DNA of 64,000 bases from Paenibacillus melissococcoides (GTDB taxonomy: Bacteria > Bacillota > Bacilli > Paenibacillales > Paenibacillaceae). Made by a program: the position numbers and the translations under genes. The notes beneath the pieces were generated by a model, which worked only from the letters and a program-made list of their open reading frames with translations, was not told where the DNA came from and searched no databases. Location of the stretch: positions 186,001 to 250,000 of the forward strand of contig CALYLO010000002.1 of assembly GCA_944800085.1 (NCBI GenBank), in the 5' to 3' direction. Below are positions 36,114-44,974 of the stretch, one piece after another. Position 1 is the first letter of the stretch; the number at the start of each line of letters is the position of its first letter.

Positions 36114-37187
36114 TTATTGCTTGACGATGGTGTAATTGCTATTCGTCAATTCGAAAATATCCTTAATGCCCGGCGTGCAGTATACTTTGTGATCGGTCGT
36201 GATGAAAATGGCCTCGGCTTCCGGATTGGATTCGATGAACTTCATCCCTTCGTCGAGTCCGAGAGCGAACGTCGAGGTCGACAGCGCGTCGGCATGAGTC
36301 GAGCTGCTCGTCACGATCGTGACGCTGCTCAGATTATTTTCGATCGGATACCCGGTCATTGGGTTCAGAATGTGGTGATAATGCTTGCCGTTCTCGACGA
36401 AGTACCGTTCATACACGCCCGAGGTGACAATCGTTTTGTTCTGGACCGTCATTTTGCCGATCTGATTCCCGCGCGTCTCATCCGGATCCTGCACCCCGAT
36501 GATCCAATCCTTGCCGCCCGGCTTCGGGCCGACGGCGAAAATGTTGCCGCCGAGATCGACGATCGCGCTCTCGAATCCCGACTCGCGCAAATAATCCGCG
36601 ATACGGTCAGCGGCATAGCCTTTGCCGATGCTGCCGAGGTCAAGCTCCATGCCTTCTTTTTCGAGCTTCACTTCCAGTTTGTCCGGATTCAGGGTGACAT
36701 CCCGGTAGTCGATCAGCTCCAGCTTCTGCTTCAGTTCCGCCGGATCGGGAACCTTGGCATTCTCGGAGCCGATACCCCACAGATCGACGATCGGGCCGAC
36801 GGTCGGATCGAACATGCCGCCGGTGCGCTTGGCGTAGTCGAGCGAGGTGGCGATAATATCGAATGTATCCTGGGAGACCGCCACGGCCTGCTTGCCGGAA
36901 GCGGCTTGGACTTGGGAGATTTCGCTCTCCTTGTCCTGGCGGTTCATTTTATGGTCGATCTCCTTCAGAATCGCTTCGATATCCTTGAATTGGGCGTCCC
37001 CCGCCCGTTCATCATATATTTTGACCGTCACGATCGTATCGAAAATGAAGTAAGTCTGCTGCTTGATCGAAGACGTTCCGGAGCCGGCATTCGTGGAATT
37101 CTCCTTGGCGCATCCGCCAAGCACGAGGATGAAGACCACGAGCAGAAGGAGGCAGCTTCGAAGCGGCAGCCGTCGATGTTGTGTCAT
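36114..37187 (-). CDS. apbE: FAD:protein FMN transferase, lipoprotein (ApbE; FmnB role)
   Basis: 357 residues. A lipoprotein signal ends in LGGC with the lipid Cys at 26. The ApbE core has FDTIVTVKIYDE, GGMFDPTVGPIVDLWG, LDLGSIGKGYAADRIADYL and the metal/FAD site near THADALSTSTFALG. The enzyme attaches FMN from FAD to Thr/Ser of exported flavoproteins; in Listeria the orthologue FmnB flavinylates PplA for extracellular electron transfer. It is divergent from an eetA-like gene and lies 16 kb from a PplA-like lipoprotein, its probable substrate. Confidence 0.92.
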   Translation of the reverse strand: MTQHRRLPLRSCLLLLVVFILVLGGCAKENSTNAGSGTSSIKQQTYFIFDTIVTVKIYDERAGDAQFKDIEAILKEIDHKMNRQDKESEISQVQAASGKQAVAVSQDTFDIIATSLDYAKRTGGMFDPTVGPIVDLWGIGSENAKVPDPAELKQKLELIDYRDVTLNPDKLEVKLEKEGMELDLGSIGKGYAADRIADYLRESGFESAIVDLGGNIFAVGPKPGGKDWIIGVQDPDETRGNQIGKMTVQNKTIVTSGVYERYFVENGKHYHHILNPMTGYPIENNLSSVTIVTSSSTHADALSTSTFALGLDEGMKFIESNPEAEAIFITTDHKVYCTPGIKDIFELTNSNYTIVKQ

Positions 37188-37276
37188 ATTCTCAATTCCC
37201 CCGTTCGGATAGACTGACTGGATATCGGTTCGCGCTAGCTTCCCGTGGCGGCGAAGCTCGCTTGCGGAACACGCTT

Positions 37277-37304
37277 ATTATAACAGTTACGGATGGAGTT
37301 GCAA
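37277..37304 (-). promoter_or_regulatory. promoter of apbE
   Basis: On the minus strand TTGCAA (37304-37299) and TATAAT (37282-37277) are spaced by 16 bases. Confidence 0.6.
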
Positions 37305-37395
37305 GGAAGCCCGTTACGATCCCGCTCCGGGCGGGGATTCGGTACCAGAAGTCATCGATGGACAGGAGCAGATGTCATCGGATGGACATGGAAGT

Positions 37396-37424
37396 TCGTT
37401 GCTGATGAAGGATGAGAGATGTAT
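37396..37424 (+). promoter_or_regulatory. promoter of the eetA-ecf operon
   Basis: TTGCTG (37396-37401) and TATAAT (37419-37424) are spaced by 17 bases, about 48 bases before the eetA-like start. Confidence 0.65.
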
Positions 37425-37471
37425 AATGGCAAAAGATAAACTATTCAAATTTAATCCAAGGAGTCATTGCA

Positions 37472-37867
37472 ATGAAACGTGGAGACCTGATTCTCATCGG
37501 AGTCATTGTCATCGCGGCGCTGGCGTTTCTTGTGCCGAAATGGCTGTTTCAACAAGAAAGTGAAAATTTGCACAATTCAAAGGTGTTTGCCAATATTACG
37601 GTGGACGGAGAATTGTATCAAAAAGTAGAACTGACGAAGGAAGAGCAGATTATAAAAGTCGAAACAAGCAAAGGACTAAATATATTGAAGGTTCATGACT
37701 ATGGCATTGAAATGTTCGAGGCCGATTGCCCGGATAAAGTATGCCTGTCCTTCGGCTTTGTTACCCGTCCGAACAGCACGATCGTCTGCATCCCTCATCG
37801 TGTGCTCGTCGAGCTGGTAAGCGAGGACGGCGCAGAGGAGGATGAGATCGATGCGGTCGTACAATAG
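37472..37867 (+). CDS. eetA: NusG domain II membrane-anchored protein (EetA-like)
   Basis: 131 residues: one N-terminal membrane anchor (LILIGVIVIAALAFLVP) and an extracytoplasmic NusG-II domain with the three-Cys pattern ADCPDKVC ... TIVCIPHRVLVEL. This matches EetA of the Listeria electron-transfer locus, whose precise role is unknown but which is needed to pass electrons out. AAGGAG lies 8 bases before the ATG. The 3' end overlaps the next gene by 17 bases, so the two are translationally linked. It is divergent from apbE. Confidence 0.82.
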   Translation: MKRGDLILIGVIVIAALAFLVPKWLFQQESENLHNSKVFANITVDGELYQKVELTKEEQIIKVETSKGLNILKVHDYGIEMFEADCPDKVCLSFGFVTRPNSTIVCIPHRVLVELVSEDGAEEDEIDAVVQ

Positions 37868-39413
37868 CCCGGCCTGGCGAAAGGGAGAATCCTCTTCGGA
37901 CGCCTTGAAAAGGGCGGTAATTATCGCGATTTTTAGCGCCGTGGCCGTCGTGCTCGGCTTCGTGGAAGCGATGCTGCCCGTGCAGACGATTATGCCGATT
38001 CCCGGGGCGAAGCTGGGGCTTGCGAACGTAATGATTCTCGCCTGCCTCTACTTCCTGCGCGGCCGCGATGCGTTGATGCTGGTCATCTTGAAGACGCTGC
38101 TTATGACCTTGATGCTGGGGACGTTCTCCGCATTTCTGTTCAGCTTCCTCGGATCGCTGTTCAGCTTCATCGTCATGTATGCCATCTTGAAAATCGGAAA
38201 AGATCACGTCAGCCTCATCGGCATCTCCGTGGTGGGCGGCGCGGCGCATAACGCGGGCCAGTTGACGGCCGCGTATATTGTATTCCGCACCGCCAATATT
38301 TTTTATTACTTGCCGGTGCTGTTGATAACCGGCGTTGTCACCGGCGTCTTCATCGGCATCGCCGTGAAGTACATTGTGGCGGCGCTGGCGAAGCTGCCGC
38401 TCTTCGACAAGCTGACGCCGCAGATCGACAGCTCGGCGGCGGATGCGAACCGGCAGGCGGCGCTTGATCGCAACCAGGCGCTCGCTTCGGATGTTCCGGC
38501 GGACGGAGCGCCGGGGAGCCCGGAACAAGCGCCGCCTTTGGGGGGCGCCGGCCTGGATAGAGGTCCGGACGGCAAGGGGGCGCATGACGCGGTCGTCTTG
38601 TGCGGTGTCCGGTACCAATATCGGCCGGACCGCCTGCTCTTCGATGATCTGTCCCTTCGCATTCCGCAGGGGCAGTGGGTGTCCATTGTCGGCCCGAACG
38701 GCTCCGGCAAGTCGACCTTGGTGAAGCTGCTGAACGGCCTGCATCGCCCCCAGGCTGGCCGCATCGAGGTGGCGGGCCTGACGCTGTCCGAAGCGAGCCT
38801 GGAGGAGATTCGCCGCCGCGTCGGCTTTTTGTTCCAGAATCCGGACAATCAATTTTTCGCGACGACGGTCCGGGACGATATCGCCTTCGGGATGGAGAAC
38901 CGCTGCCTTCCGCATGCGGAGATGGAGCGCCGGCTGGCGGAGTCGGCCCGGCGGTTCGGCGTCGAGCCGCTGTTGGACCGTCATCCCGCGCAGCTGTCCG
39001 GCGGACAGAAGCAGCGGGCCGCCATCGCCGGCATGATGGTCCTGGAGCCGGAGGTGCTCATCTTCGATGAGGCGACCTCGATGCTCGACGAGCGCTCCAA
39101 ACGGGAGATGACGGCTTATTGGACGGAGCTGCATGCGACCGGCAAATATACGATTATCTCGATTACGCATGATGCGGAAGAGATTATGGCTTCCGATCGC
39201 GCGATCGTGCTGAAGGACGGGAAGATTGCGGCGGATGTCACGCCCGAGGCTTTGTTTGCGGATGAGGCGCTGATGCGGGACTGCCGGCTGCAGGCCCCGT
39301 TCGTCTGGTCGGTGGCCCAAGCGCTGCGGGAGCGCGGCGTAGCGGTCGCCTCGACGAATGACGAGAGAGAGTTGGTGAACGCCTTATGGCCATCGTGCAT
39401 GCTGAACGATTAA
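37851..39413 (+). CDS. EetB-like membrane domain fused to ECF ATPase EcfA1
   Basis: 520 residues in one open frame. Residues about 20-195 form a Gx-transporter/heptaprenyl-synthase-component-I-like membrane domain (FVEAMLPVQTIMPIPGAKLGLANV; VVGGAAHNAGQLTAAYIVF), the EetB family. A Pro/Ala/Asp-rich linker (about 196-245) joins it to a complete ABC ATPase: Walker A GPNGSGKST near 281, Q-loop FQNPDNQ, signature LSGGQKQR, Walker B VLIFDEATSML, switch His in SITHD. Elsewhere these are separate proteins; the EetB domain resembles ECF S-components. The ATG at 37851 has GAGGAGG 8-9 bases upstream; the ATG at 37842 is too close. EcfA2 and EcfT follow immediately. Confidence 0.88.
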   Translation: MRSYNSPAWRKGESSSDALKRAVIIAIFSAVAVVLGFVEAMLPVQTIMPIPGAKLGLANVMILACLYFLRGRDALMLVILKTLLMTLMLGTFSAFLFSFLGSLFSFIVMYAILKIGKDHVSLIGISVVGGAAHNAGQLTAAYIVFRTANIFYYLPVLLITGVVTGVFIGIAVKYIVAALAKLPLFDKLTPQIDSSAADANRQAALDRNQALASDVPADGAPGSPEQAPPLGGAGLDRGPDGKGAHDAVVLCGVRYQYRPDRLLFDDLSLRIPQGQWVSIVGPNGSGKSTLVKLLNGLHRPQAGRIEVAGLTLSEASLEEIRRRVGFLFQNPDNQFFATTVRDDIAFGMENRCLPHAEMERRLAESARRFGVEPLLDRHPAQLSGGQKQRAAIAGMMVLEPEVLIFDEATSMLDERSKREMTAYWTELHATGKYTIISITHDAEEIMASDRAIVLKDGKIAADVTPEALFADEALMRDCRLQAPFVWSVAQALRERGVAVASTNDERELVNALWPSCMLND

Positions 39414-40291
39414 CCTTCGATTATATGGCGCAGGGGCAGCCGCCGGTCCATGCGCTGCAGGATTTGGATTTTGCCGTCGATTCCGGCTTCACGGTCGTGC
39501 TCGGCTCGACCGGCTCCGGCAAATCGACGCTGCTGCAGCATTTTAACGGCATCCTGCAGCCGACCTCCGGGAAGCTGCAGGTGCTGGAATACACCTTCGA
39601 GGGCCGAGCGAAGCAGTCCGGTCTCAAGCCGCTGCGACGCCGGGTCGGGCTCGTGTTCCAATTCCCCGAGCATCAACTGTTCGAGGAGACGGTCGAACGG
39701 GACCTGATGTTCGGGCCGATACAGTTCGGAGCGAAGCCCGAGGCAGCCGCCGAAGCGGCGCGGGAGGCCCTCGCGATGGTAGGCTTGCCCTCATCGGTGC
39801 TGGAGGCCAGCCCGTTCGAGCTGAGCGGAGGCCAGATTCGCAAGGTCGCGATTGCGACGGTGCTCGCCTCCGATCCGGAGCTGCTCGTGCTGGACGAGCC
39901 GACGGCGACGCTGGACCCGATAAGCCGGGCAGAGCTGATCCGGCTGCTGCACGGATTGTGCGCGCAGCAGGGCAAGGCGGTCGTCATGGTGACGCACCGC
40001 CTGGATGAAGTGTTCGCGCATGCCGACCGCTTCATCCTGATGAAGGAAGGCCGCATCGTATTCCAGGGCGGCCGGCAGGAGCTGATGCGCCGGCCCGAGG
40101 AGCTGGAGGCGGCCGGCATCGAGATTCCCGCCACGCTGCGCCTCGCGGCGCTGGTGGCGGATAAGACGGGCGCGCCGCTGGACGATCTGCCCGCCGATCC
40201 GGCGGGTTGGGCCGACTGGATTGCGGAGCGGTTGGGCATGAAGGCGGCCGGAAGGGGTGACCGTCCATTAGACAGCAGGGAGGGGGACTAG
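39386..40291 (+). CDS. ecfA2: ECF transporter ATPase EcfA2
   Basis: 301 residues, ABC ATPase: Walker A GSTGSGKST, Q-loop FQFPEHQ, signature LSGGQIRK, Walker B LLVLDEPTATLDP, switch His in MVTHRLDEV. It pairs with EcfA1 to power the EcfT scaffold. It starts inside the previous gene (28-base overlap), indicating translational coupling. EcfA2 commonly has the LSGGQ(I/M)R-type signature seen here. It ends 4 bases before ecfT. Confidence 0.92.
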   Translation: MAIVHAERLTFDYMAQGQPPVHALQDLDFAVDSGFTVVLGSTGSGKSTLLQHFNGILQPTSGKLQVLEYTFEGRAKQSGLKPLRRRVGLVFQFPEHQLFEETVERDLMFGPIQFGAKPEAAAEAAREALAMVGLPSSVLEASPFELSGGQIRKVAIATVLASDPELLVLDEPTATLDPISRAELIRLLHGLCAQQGKAVVMVTHRLDEVFAHADRFILMKEGRIVFQGGRQELMRRPEELEAAGIEIPATLRLAALVADKTGAPLDDLPADPAGWADWIAERLGMKAAGRGDRPLDSREGD

Positions 40292-40295
40292 CCAG

Positions 40296-41087
40296 ATGGA
40301 AGCCAAAATGATGCTCGGCCGGTATGTCCCCGCCGATTCCTGGATTCACCGCCTCGATCCGCGGGGGAAGCTGGTGGCGATGGTCCTTTTTCTGATTACG
40401 GTCATTATGGCCGACGCGTTCGCGGAGCTCGCGGTGCTGAGCGGATTCGCCCTGCTGGTGATGATAAGCTCGCGCATTTCCTTAACCCGTTATTTTCGGG
40501 CGTCGCGGCCGCTCTGGCTCATCATGGCCTTCATGTTCCTGTTCTATATCTTATTCGACAAGACCGGCAACTCGCTGGTGAATGTGGGCAAGCTCAATAT
40601 TACGACCGGAGGCGTTACCTACGGGGCGTACGCGGTATGGCGCATGGCGCTGCTCGTCACCTTCACCGCGATTTTGACGTTCACGACGACGCCGGTCGAG
40701 CTCAATCTCGGCCTGGAGCGGGTGCTGAAGCCGCTGCGCTTCGTCGGCGGCTCGCCGCAGCAGTGGTCGATGATGATCGGGATCTCGCTGCGCTTCATTC
40801 CGACCCTATTCGAGGAGGCGGACAAGGTGATGAAGGCGCAGGCTTCGCGCGGCGCCGATTTCCATGAGATCTCCTTCGTCCAGAAAGGCAAGATGGTCAT
40901 GACGCTCATGGTGCCTGTCATCGTCAGCGCGTTCCGGCGGGCCGAGGAGCTGGTCCAGGCGATGGAGGCCCGGGGATATGTGCTGCATGCGCCGCGCACG
41001 TCGCTGCGCATGCTCGTATGGCGGGCGCCGGACACGCTGTTCATTGCGTCGTTCCTCGTCCTGCTGCTCTTCATATCGTGGTGGTGA
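40296..41087 (+). CDS. ecfT: ECF transporter scaffold EcfT
   Basis: 263 residues with membrane segments near residues 30-60, 65-90, 110-130 and 240-262 and two coupling helices carrying the Ala-Arg-Gly-type motifs ASRGAD and EARGY that contact the ATPases. In Listeria an ECF core exports or moves flavin for electron transfer with FmnA (RibU); in other bacteria the same core serves many S-components. No RibU-like S-component gene is nearby, but the EetB domain fused to EcfA1 could play that part. AGGGAGGGGG precedes the ATG. Confidence 0.92.
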   Translation: MEAKMMLGRYVPADSWIHRLDPRGKLVAMVLFLITVIMADAFAELAVLSGFALLVMISSRISLTRYFRASRPLWLIMAFMFLFYILFDKTGNSLVNVGKLNITTGGVTYGAYAVWRMALLVTFTAILTFTTTPVELNLGLERVLKPLRFVGGSPQQWSMMIGISLRFIPTLFEEADKVMKAQASRGADFHEISFVQKGKMVMTLMVPVIVSAFRRAEELVQAMEARGYVLHAPRTSLRMLVWRAPDTLFIASFLVLLLFISWW

Positions 41088-41134
41088 TCGGTTCGGTTCT
41101 AGATCACCACCTCTTCTATATTTACAGTCTGTTT

Positions 41135-41176
41135 AGTGAAAAATATCACATAAAATATTTCAAAGCCTGATATATT
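41135..41176 (+). promoter_or_regulatory. FNR-like site and -10 box before the U32 operon
   Basis: AGTGA-6-TCACA at 41135-41150 matches 9 of 10 positions of the FNR consensus. TATATT at 41171-41176 puts the site centre about 40-41 bases before the predicted start. The stretch is AT-rich with no -35 box, as expected for an activator-dependent promoter. Confidence 0.55.
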
Positions 41177-41240
41177 TAAAATTAGGAAAAATAAACTTGA
41201 CAGTATGATAGTATGGAAATGTGGGATAGGAGGAACGGGC

Positions 41241-43385
41241 ATGGCTAGATATTTTCACGGCAAAGAGGTCGAGCTGCTGGCACCGGCAGGCACGTTTGAA
41301 ATTTTCAAGGAAGTGATTGAGGCGAATTGCGATGCGGTCTATTTTGGCGGGCCGTCGCTGAACATGCGGATGATGCGCAAAGGCTACAATCTGTCCTACG
41401 ACGAGATTCGGACGGCGGTAGAGATGGCGCATGAACGGGGCAAGCGTGTCTATGTGACGGTCAACAATCTGCTGAATGGCGAAGACATCGAGGAAGCGAA
41501 GCGGTACTTGTCGTTCCTGAACGAGGTCGGTCCGGACGGGATTATCGCTCAGGATATGGCCGTATTTCCGCTGATTAAGGAGATGAACCTGAACCGGCTT
41601 CCCGTGCATGCCTCGGTAATGATGAACGTGCATAACGAGGAAATGATTCGCGCGCTGCAGGAGCTCGGCGTGACGCGCATCGTCGCTTCCCGGGAGATGG
41701 ATCTCCGGACGGCGCAGCTGCTGCAGGCGAAGACCGGCATGGAGTTCGAGTACTTCGTTCATGGCGATATGTGCACGGTGCATGGCGCCAACTGCTACTA
41801 CAGCTCGCTGCTGTTCGGCAACAGCGCCAACCGGGGCCGCTGCATGAAGCCGTGCCGTTGGGAGTATCGCGTGAAGAAGGACGGCAACGTGTACCCGACC
41901 GAATATCCGCTCGCCGCCAAGGATATGAACCTGTACGAGCATGTTCCGGAGCTGATTGAGGCGGGAATCACCTCCTTCAAGATTGAGGGCCGGATGCGCG
42001 ACGCCGAGTTCCTCCGCCTGCTGGTGAACAGCTACGGAGACGCGATTGACCGCTATATCGCCGATCCGGTCGGATTCGAGCGCTCGCAGGACAGCCGCAA
42101 GCTGTTCGAGAACCGGAAGCGGGATTTCACGACGGCCTATGCGTTCGGCAAGCCCGGACTGGATTATCTGAATACCCGTTATGAAGGAACCGGCAAGTTC
42201 TACAGCACGGGCAAAGTATTCAGCACCCCGACCGCCGAGCGCGAAATGAAGGAGGAGCGCATCGAGCAAGTGAAGGCTGCGTTGGCGGAAGTGCATACCC
42301 CGTCCCGCCGGACGGAACGCCCGCAGCTCTCCGTGCATGTGAACGATGCCGAGCAGGCGCAGGCCGCGCTGGAAGCGGGCGCCGATATCGTCTATCTCGC
42401 GGGAGACGTGTTCCAGCCGGCCCGGCCGTTCACGCGCAGCGATATCGAACGGATTGCCGGCGCCGCCGGCGCGTCGAAGGTGATCCTCGGCCTGCCGCGC
42501 ATGATGGATGGGCTGCATATGGAGCAGTACAGCCATGCCCTGGCGCAGGACCTCAGCGGTCTGGATGGGCTGCTCGTCACGAATCTCGGCGCGATGCGCC
42601 GCTTCCGCGATGCGGGCCTGCCGCTGATCGGGGATGTCAATCTGAACGTGTACAATGCCCGTTCTGCCGAGTTCTACCACGAGCGCTTCGGTCTGGAGCG
42701 GGTAACGGCGTCGCTGGAGCTGCCGCTGCATGATCTCGGATTGCTGCTGGAGCAGAGCCCGGTTCCGGTTGAGGTGATCGTACACGGGTCTCCGGTCGTC
42801 ATGTATCTGGAGCTCGATCTGTATGAGAATACGGAGGCGCTGGAGCCGATCAGCCAGGAGGATAACCGCTACGTCGACAACCGTTATCTCGTACTGATGA
42901 CGGACAAAGGAGAGAATCCGGTCTACCGGGATTCTCGCGGCCGCAACCATCTCACCTTGTGCAAGGAACTGTGCTACATGCCGTTCCTCGCCGAGCTCCA
43001 CTCCGCCGGAGTGAACCATTTCCGGATTGAAGGGCAGTCGTATACGGTCGAGCAGCTGCGCGGCCTCGTGCAGGCCTACCGGAAGGCGCTGGAGGGACTG
43101 GAACGATGCGAGGAGATCTTTCGCGGCATGAAGCCGGTCTATGCCGGTTATACGCTGGGCGCGCTGCAATTCGACCGCCCGATGGGCGAGCCGAAGGTAC
43201 CGGCGGAAGCGAAGACGGAAGCGGAGCCTGCGGCAGAAGAGAAGGCGGAGAGGGAATCGAAACCAGCAACGGACTCGAAGGCGGAAGCGAAAACCGCAAC
43301 GGAATCAAAGGCAGTGACGGAATCGAAGGGAGTAACGGATGAGAAGGAAGCAGCCGGGCAGAAGGAAGGAGCGGGTGCGCGATGA
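41241..43385 (+). CDS. U32-family Fe-S protein (peptidase U32)
   Basis: 714 residues. The U32 core has ELLAPAGTFEIFKEVIEA at the start and the signature EYFVHGDMCTVHGANCYYS with a later GRCMKPCRW, giving four Cys for a likely 4Fe-4S cluster. A C-terminal U32-associated region follows, and the last 60 residues are a low-complexity Lys/Glu/Ala/Thr tail. Despite the name, studied relatives are oxygen-independent hydroxylases or RNA modifiers (UbiU/UbiV in quinone synthesis, RlhA, TrhP). Being cotranscribed with a UbiA prenyltransferase, a quinone-ring role is possible but unproven. TAGGAGG precedes the ATG at 41241. Confidence 0.85.
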   Translation: MARYFHGKEVELLAPAGTFEIFKEVIEANCDAVYFGGPSLNMRMMRKGYNLSYDEIRTAVEMAHERGKRVYVTVNNLLNGEDIEEAKRYLSFLNEVGPDGIIAQDMAVFPLIKEMNLNRLPVHASVMMNVHNEEMIRALQELGVTRIVASREMDLRTAQLLQAKTGMEFEYFVHGDMCTVHGANCYYSSLLFGNSANRGRCMKPCRWEYRVKKDGNVYPTEYPLAAKDMNLYEHVPELIEAGITSFKIEGRMRDAEFLRLLVNSYGDAIDRYIADPVGFERSQDSRKLFENRKRDFTTAYAFGKPGLDYLNTRYEGTGKFYSTGKVFSTPTAEREMKEERIEQVKAALAEVHTPSRRTERPQLSVHVNDAEQAQAALEAGADIVYLAGDVFQPARPFTRSDIERIAGAAGASKVILGLPRMMDGLHMEQYSHALAQDLSGLDGLLVTNLGAMRRFRDAGLPLIGDVNLNVYNARSAEFYHERFGLERVTASLELPLHDLGLLLEQSPVPVEVIVHGSPVVMYLELDLYENTEALEPISQEDNRYVDNRYLVLMTDKGENPVYRDSRGRNHLTLCKELCYMPFLAELHSAGVNHFRIEGQSYTVEQLRGLVQAYRKALEGLERCEEIFRGMKPVYAGYTLGALQFDRPMGEPKVPAEAKTEAEPAAEEKAERESKPATDSKAEAKTATESKAVTESKGVTDEKEAAGQKEGAGAR

Positions 43386-44719
43386 CAAGCATCGGAAACG
43401 AGCGGCAGGATGTTAACCAGGCAAGCGGCATAGAGGGAAACGCCTTTATTGGCCCGGAGGGCGTGCTCGCAAAGCGCCGGGCTTATTTCTACCCGTGCAC
43501 GCAGCATTTCTACCGCCAGCCGCCGCAGATCGTGCGCGGCTCCATGCAATACTTGTACGACCATGAAGGCCGCCGGTATACAGACTTCTTCGCCGGCGTA
43601 TCCGTCGTCGCTTGCGGCCACTGCAACCCCCGCATCGCGGAGGCTTCGGTGAAGCAGCTGCAGACGCTGCAGCATACGACGACGATATATTTGACACAGC
43701 CGATGGCCGACCTGGCCGAGCGGCTGGCGAACGGCATCCTGCCGGGCCGGCTGTCGCGGACATTTTTCTGCAACAGCGGCTCGGAGGCCAATGAGGGCGC
43801 GCTGCTGCTCGCCCGGCTGCATACGAAGCGCCGCGATTTCCTGGCGCTGGAGTACGGGCTGCACGGCCGCACCTGGCTGACGATGGGCGTGACCGGGCTG
43901 CCGATGTGGCGGGCCGACGACCATCTCGATGAGGGCGGCGTGACGTTTATTCCACGGCCGTACGAGCCCGGCCTGGACGCGGAGTCCGCGATGCGCCGCT
44001 CGCTGGAGGCGCTGAGACAGGCGCTGGAGGCGGCTCCAGAGCGGTATGCGGCGATGATTGTCGAGCCGGTTCAGGGCAATGGCGGAATCATCGTGCCGCC
44101 GGAAGGCTATTTCCGCGAAGTGAAGGCATTGCTTGAGGCCTATGGCGTGCTGCTGATCGCGGATGAGATTCAGACCGGCTTCGGCCGTACGGGCCGCATG
44201 TTCGCGCTCGACCATGACGGTGTCGCGCCGGATATCGTCTCGATGGCCAAAGCGCTCGGGAACGGAGTGCCGATCGGCGCCTTTGCCACGACCGACGAGA
44301 TTGCGGCGAGCTTCAACCGGCCGTCCGCCTCGACCTTCGGCGGCAATCCGGTCTCGTCCGCGACGGCGCTTGCCGTATTGGACTATATCGAGGAAGAAGG
44401 CCTTGTCGAGCGGGCGTCCCGGTTGGGCGAACGGCTGAAGCAGGGATTGGAAGATCTGCAGCGGAAGCATCAGGTGATCGCGGACGTGCGCGGCCGCGGA
44501 CTGATGATCGGCGCGGAGCTGCAGGGCGCGGCGGGAACGGACAGCGCCGCGCTGACCGACGCCGTGCTGGAAGCGATGAAGGAGCGCGGCTTCATCATCG
44601 GGAAGAACGGCATCGGCCGCAACGTCTTGGCGTTCCAGCCGCCGCTCGTCATCGAGACAGGCGACATCGATGCGATGCTGGAAGCGCTGGACGGCGTCCT
44701 GGGCGGCATCGAAGCGTAA
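43382..44719 (+). CDS. class III pyridoxal-phosphate aminotransferase
   Basis: 445 residues, fold type I. Motifs: FFCNSGSEANEGAL (phosphate binding), LIADEIQTGFGRTG (Asp contacting the PLP ring nitrogen), and the PLP Lys in SMAKALGNGVP near residue 290. Closest in type to AGXT2/4-aminobutyrate aminotransferases; the substrate cannot be assigned. The ATG overlaps the U32 stop (ATGA-type), so it is translationally coupled. Its link to electron transfer or quinone synthesis is unknown. Confidence 0.87.
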   Translation: MTSIGNERQDVNQASGIEGNAFIGPEGVLAKRRAYFYPCTQHFYRQPPQIVRGSMQYLYDHEGRRYTDFFAGVSVVACGHCNPRIAEASVKQLQTLQHTTTIYLTQPMADLAERLANGILPGRLSRTFFCNSGSEANEGALLLARLHTKRRDFLALEYGLHGRTWLTMGVTGLPMWRADDHLDEGGVTFIPRPYEPGLDAESAMRRSLEALRQALEAAPERYAAMIVEPVQGNGGIIVPPEGYFREVKALLEAYGVLLIADEIQTGFGRTGRMFALDHDGVAPDIVSMAKALGNGVPIGAFATTDEIAASFNRPSASTFGGNPVSSATALAVLDYIEEEGLVERASRLGERLKQGLEDLQRKHQVIADVRGRGLMIGAELQGAAGTDSAALTDAVLEAMKERGFIIGKNGIGRNVLAFQPPLVIETGDIDAMLEALDGVLGGIEA

Positions 44720-44808
44720 AATCGCCAAACGCATCGGCCCGACGCCGGCCGGTTCCAGGAGCCGGCAGCATGAGACCCGAAGCCATGAAGGCGGCCCGGA
44801 GGATAAGC

Positions 44809-44952
44809 ATGTATAGGGACTATCGAGTGAGGCAATATATGGATAGATATGTTCCGGACCGGAGCCGCAGCCTGCAGGAGACGCAGCCTGCGGAGGATGA
44901 TCCGCGGGCTGCCATGGCTTGGCGGAGAGGCCTGGCACCGAAGTTAGGATGA
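44809..44952 (+). CDS. possible small basic peptide
   Basis: A 47-codon frame with GGAGG placed correctly before the ATG, lying between the aminotransferase and prenyltransferase genes on the same strand. The product is charged (MYRDYRVRQYMDRYVPDR start) with no membrane segment and no known family. It may be a real small gene or chance. Confidence 0.3.
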   Translation: MYRDYRVRQYMDRYVPDRSRSLQETQPAEDDPRAAMAWRRGLAPKLG

Positions 44953-44974
44953 TTGCATATTGGGGGAGTCAGAA

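Noticed and set aside
41160..43169. 669-codon minus-strand frame opposite the U32 gene
   Set aside because: Low-information composition (Leu/His/Arg/Gln) and a clear U32 protein on the other strand.
43148..44938. 596-codon minus-strand frame opposite the aminotransferase gene
   Set aside because: Shadow of the aminotransferase; no start signal or motif.
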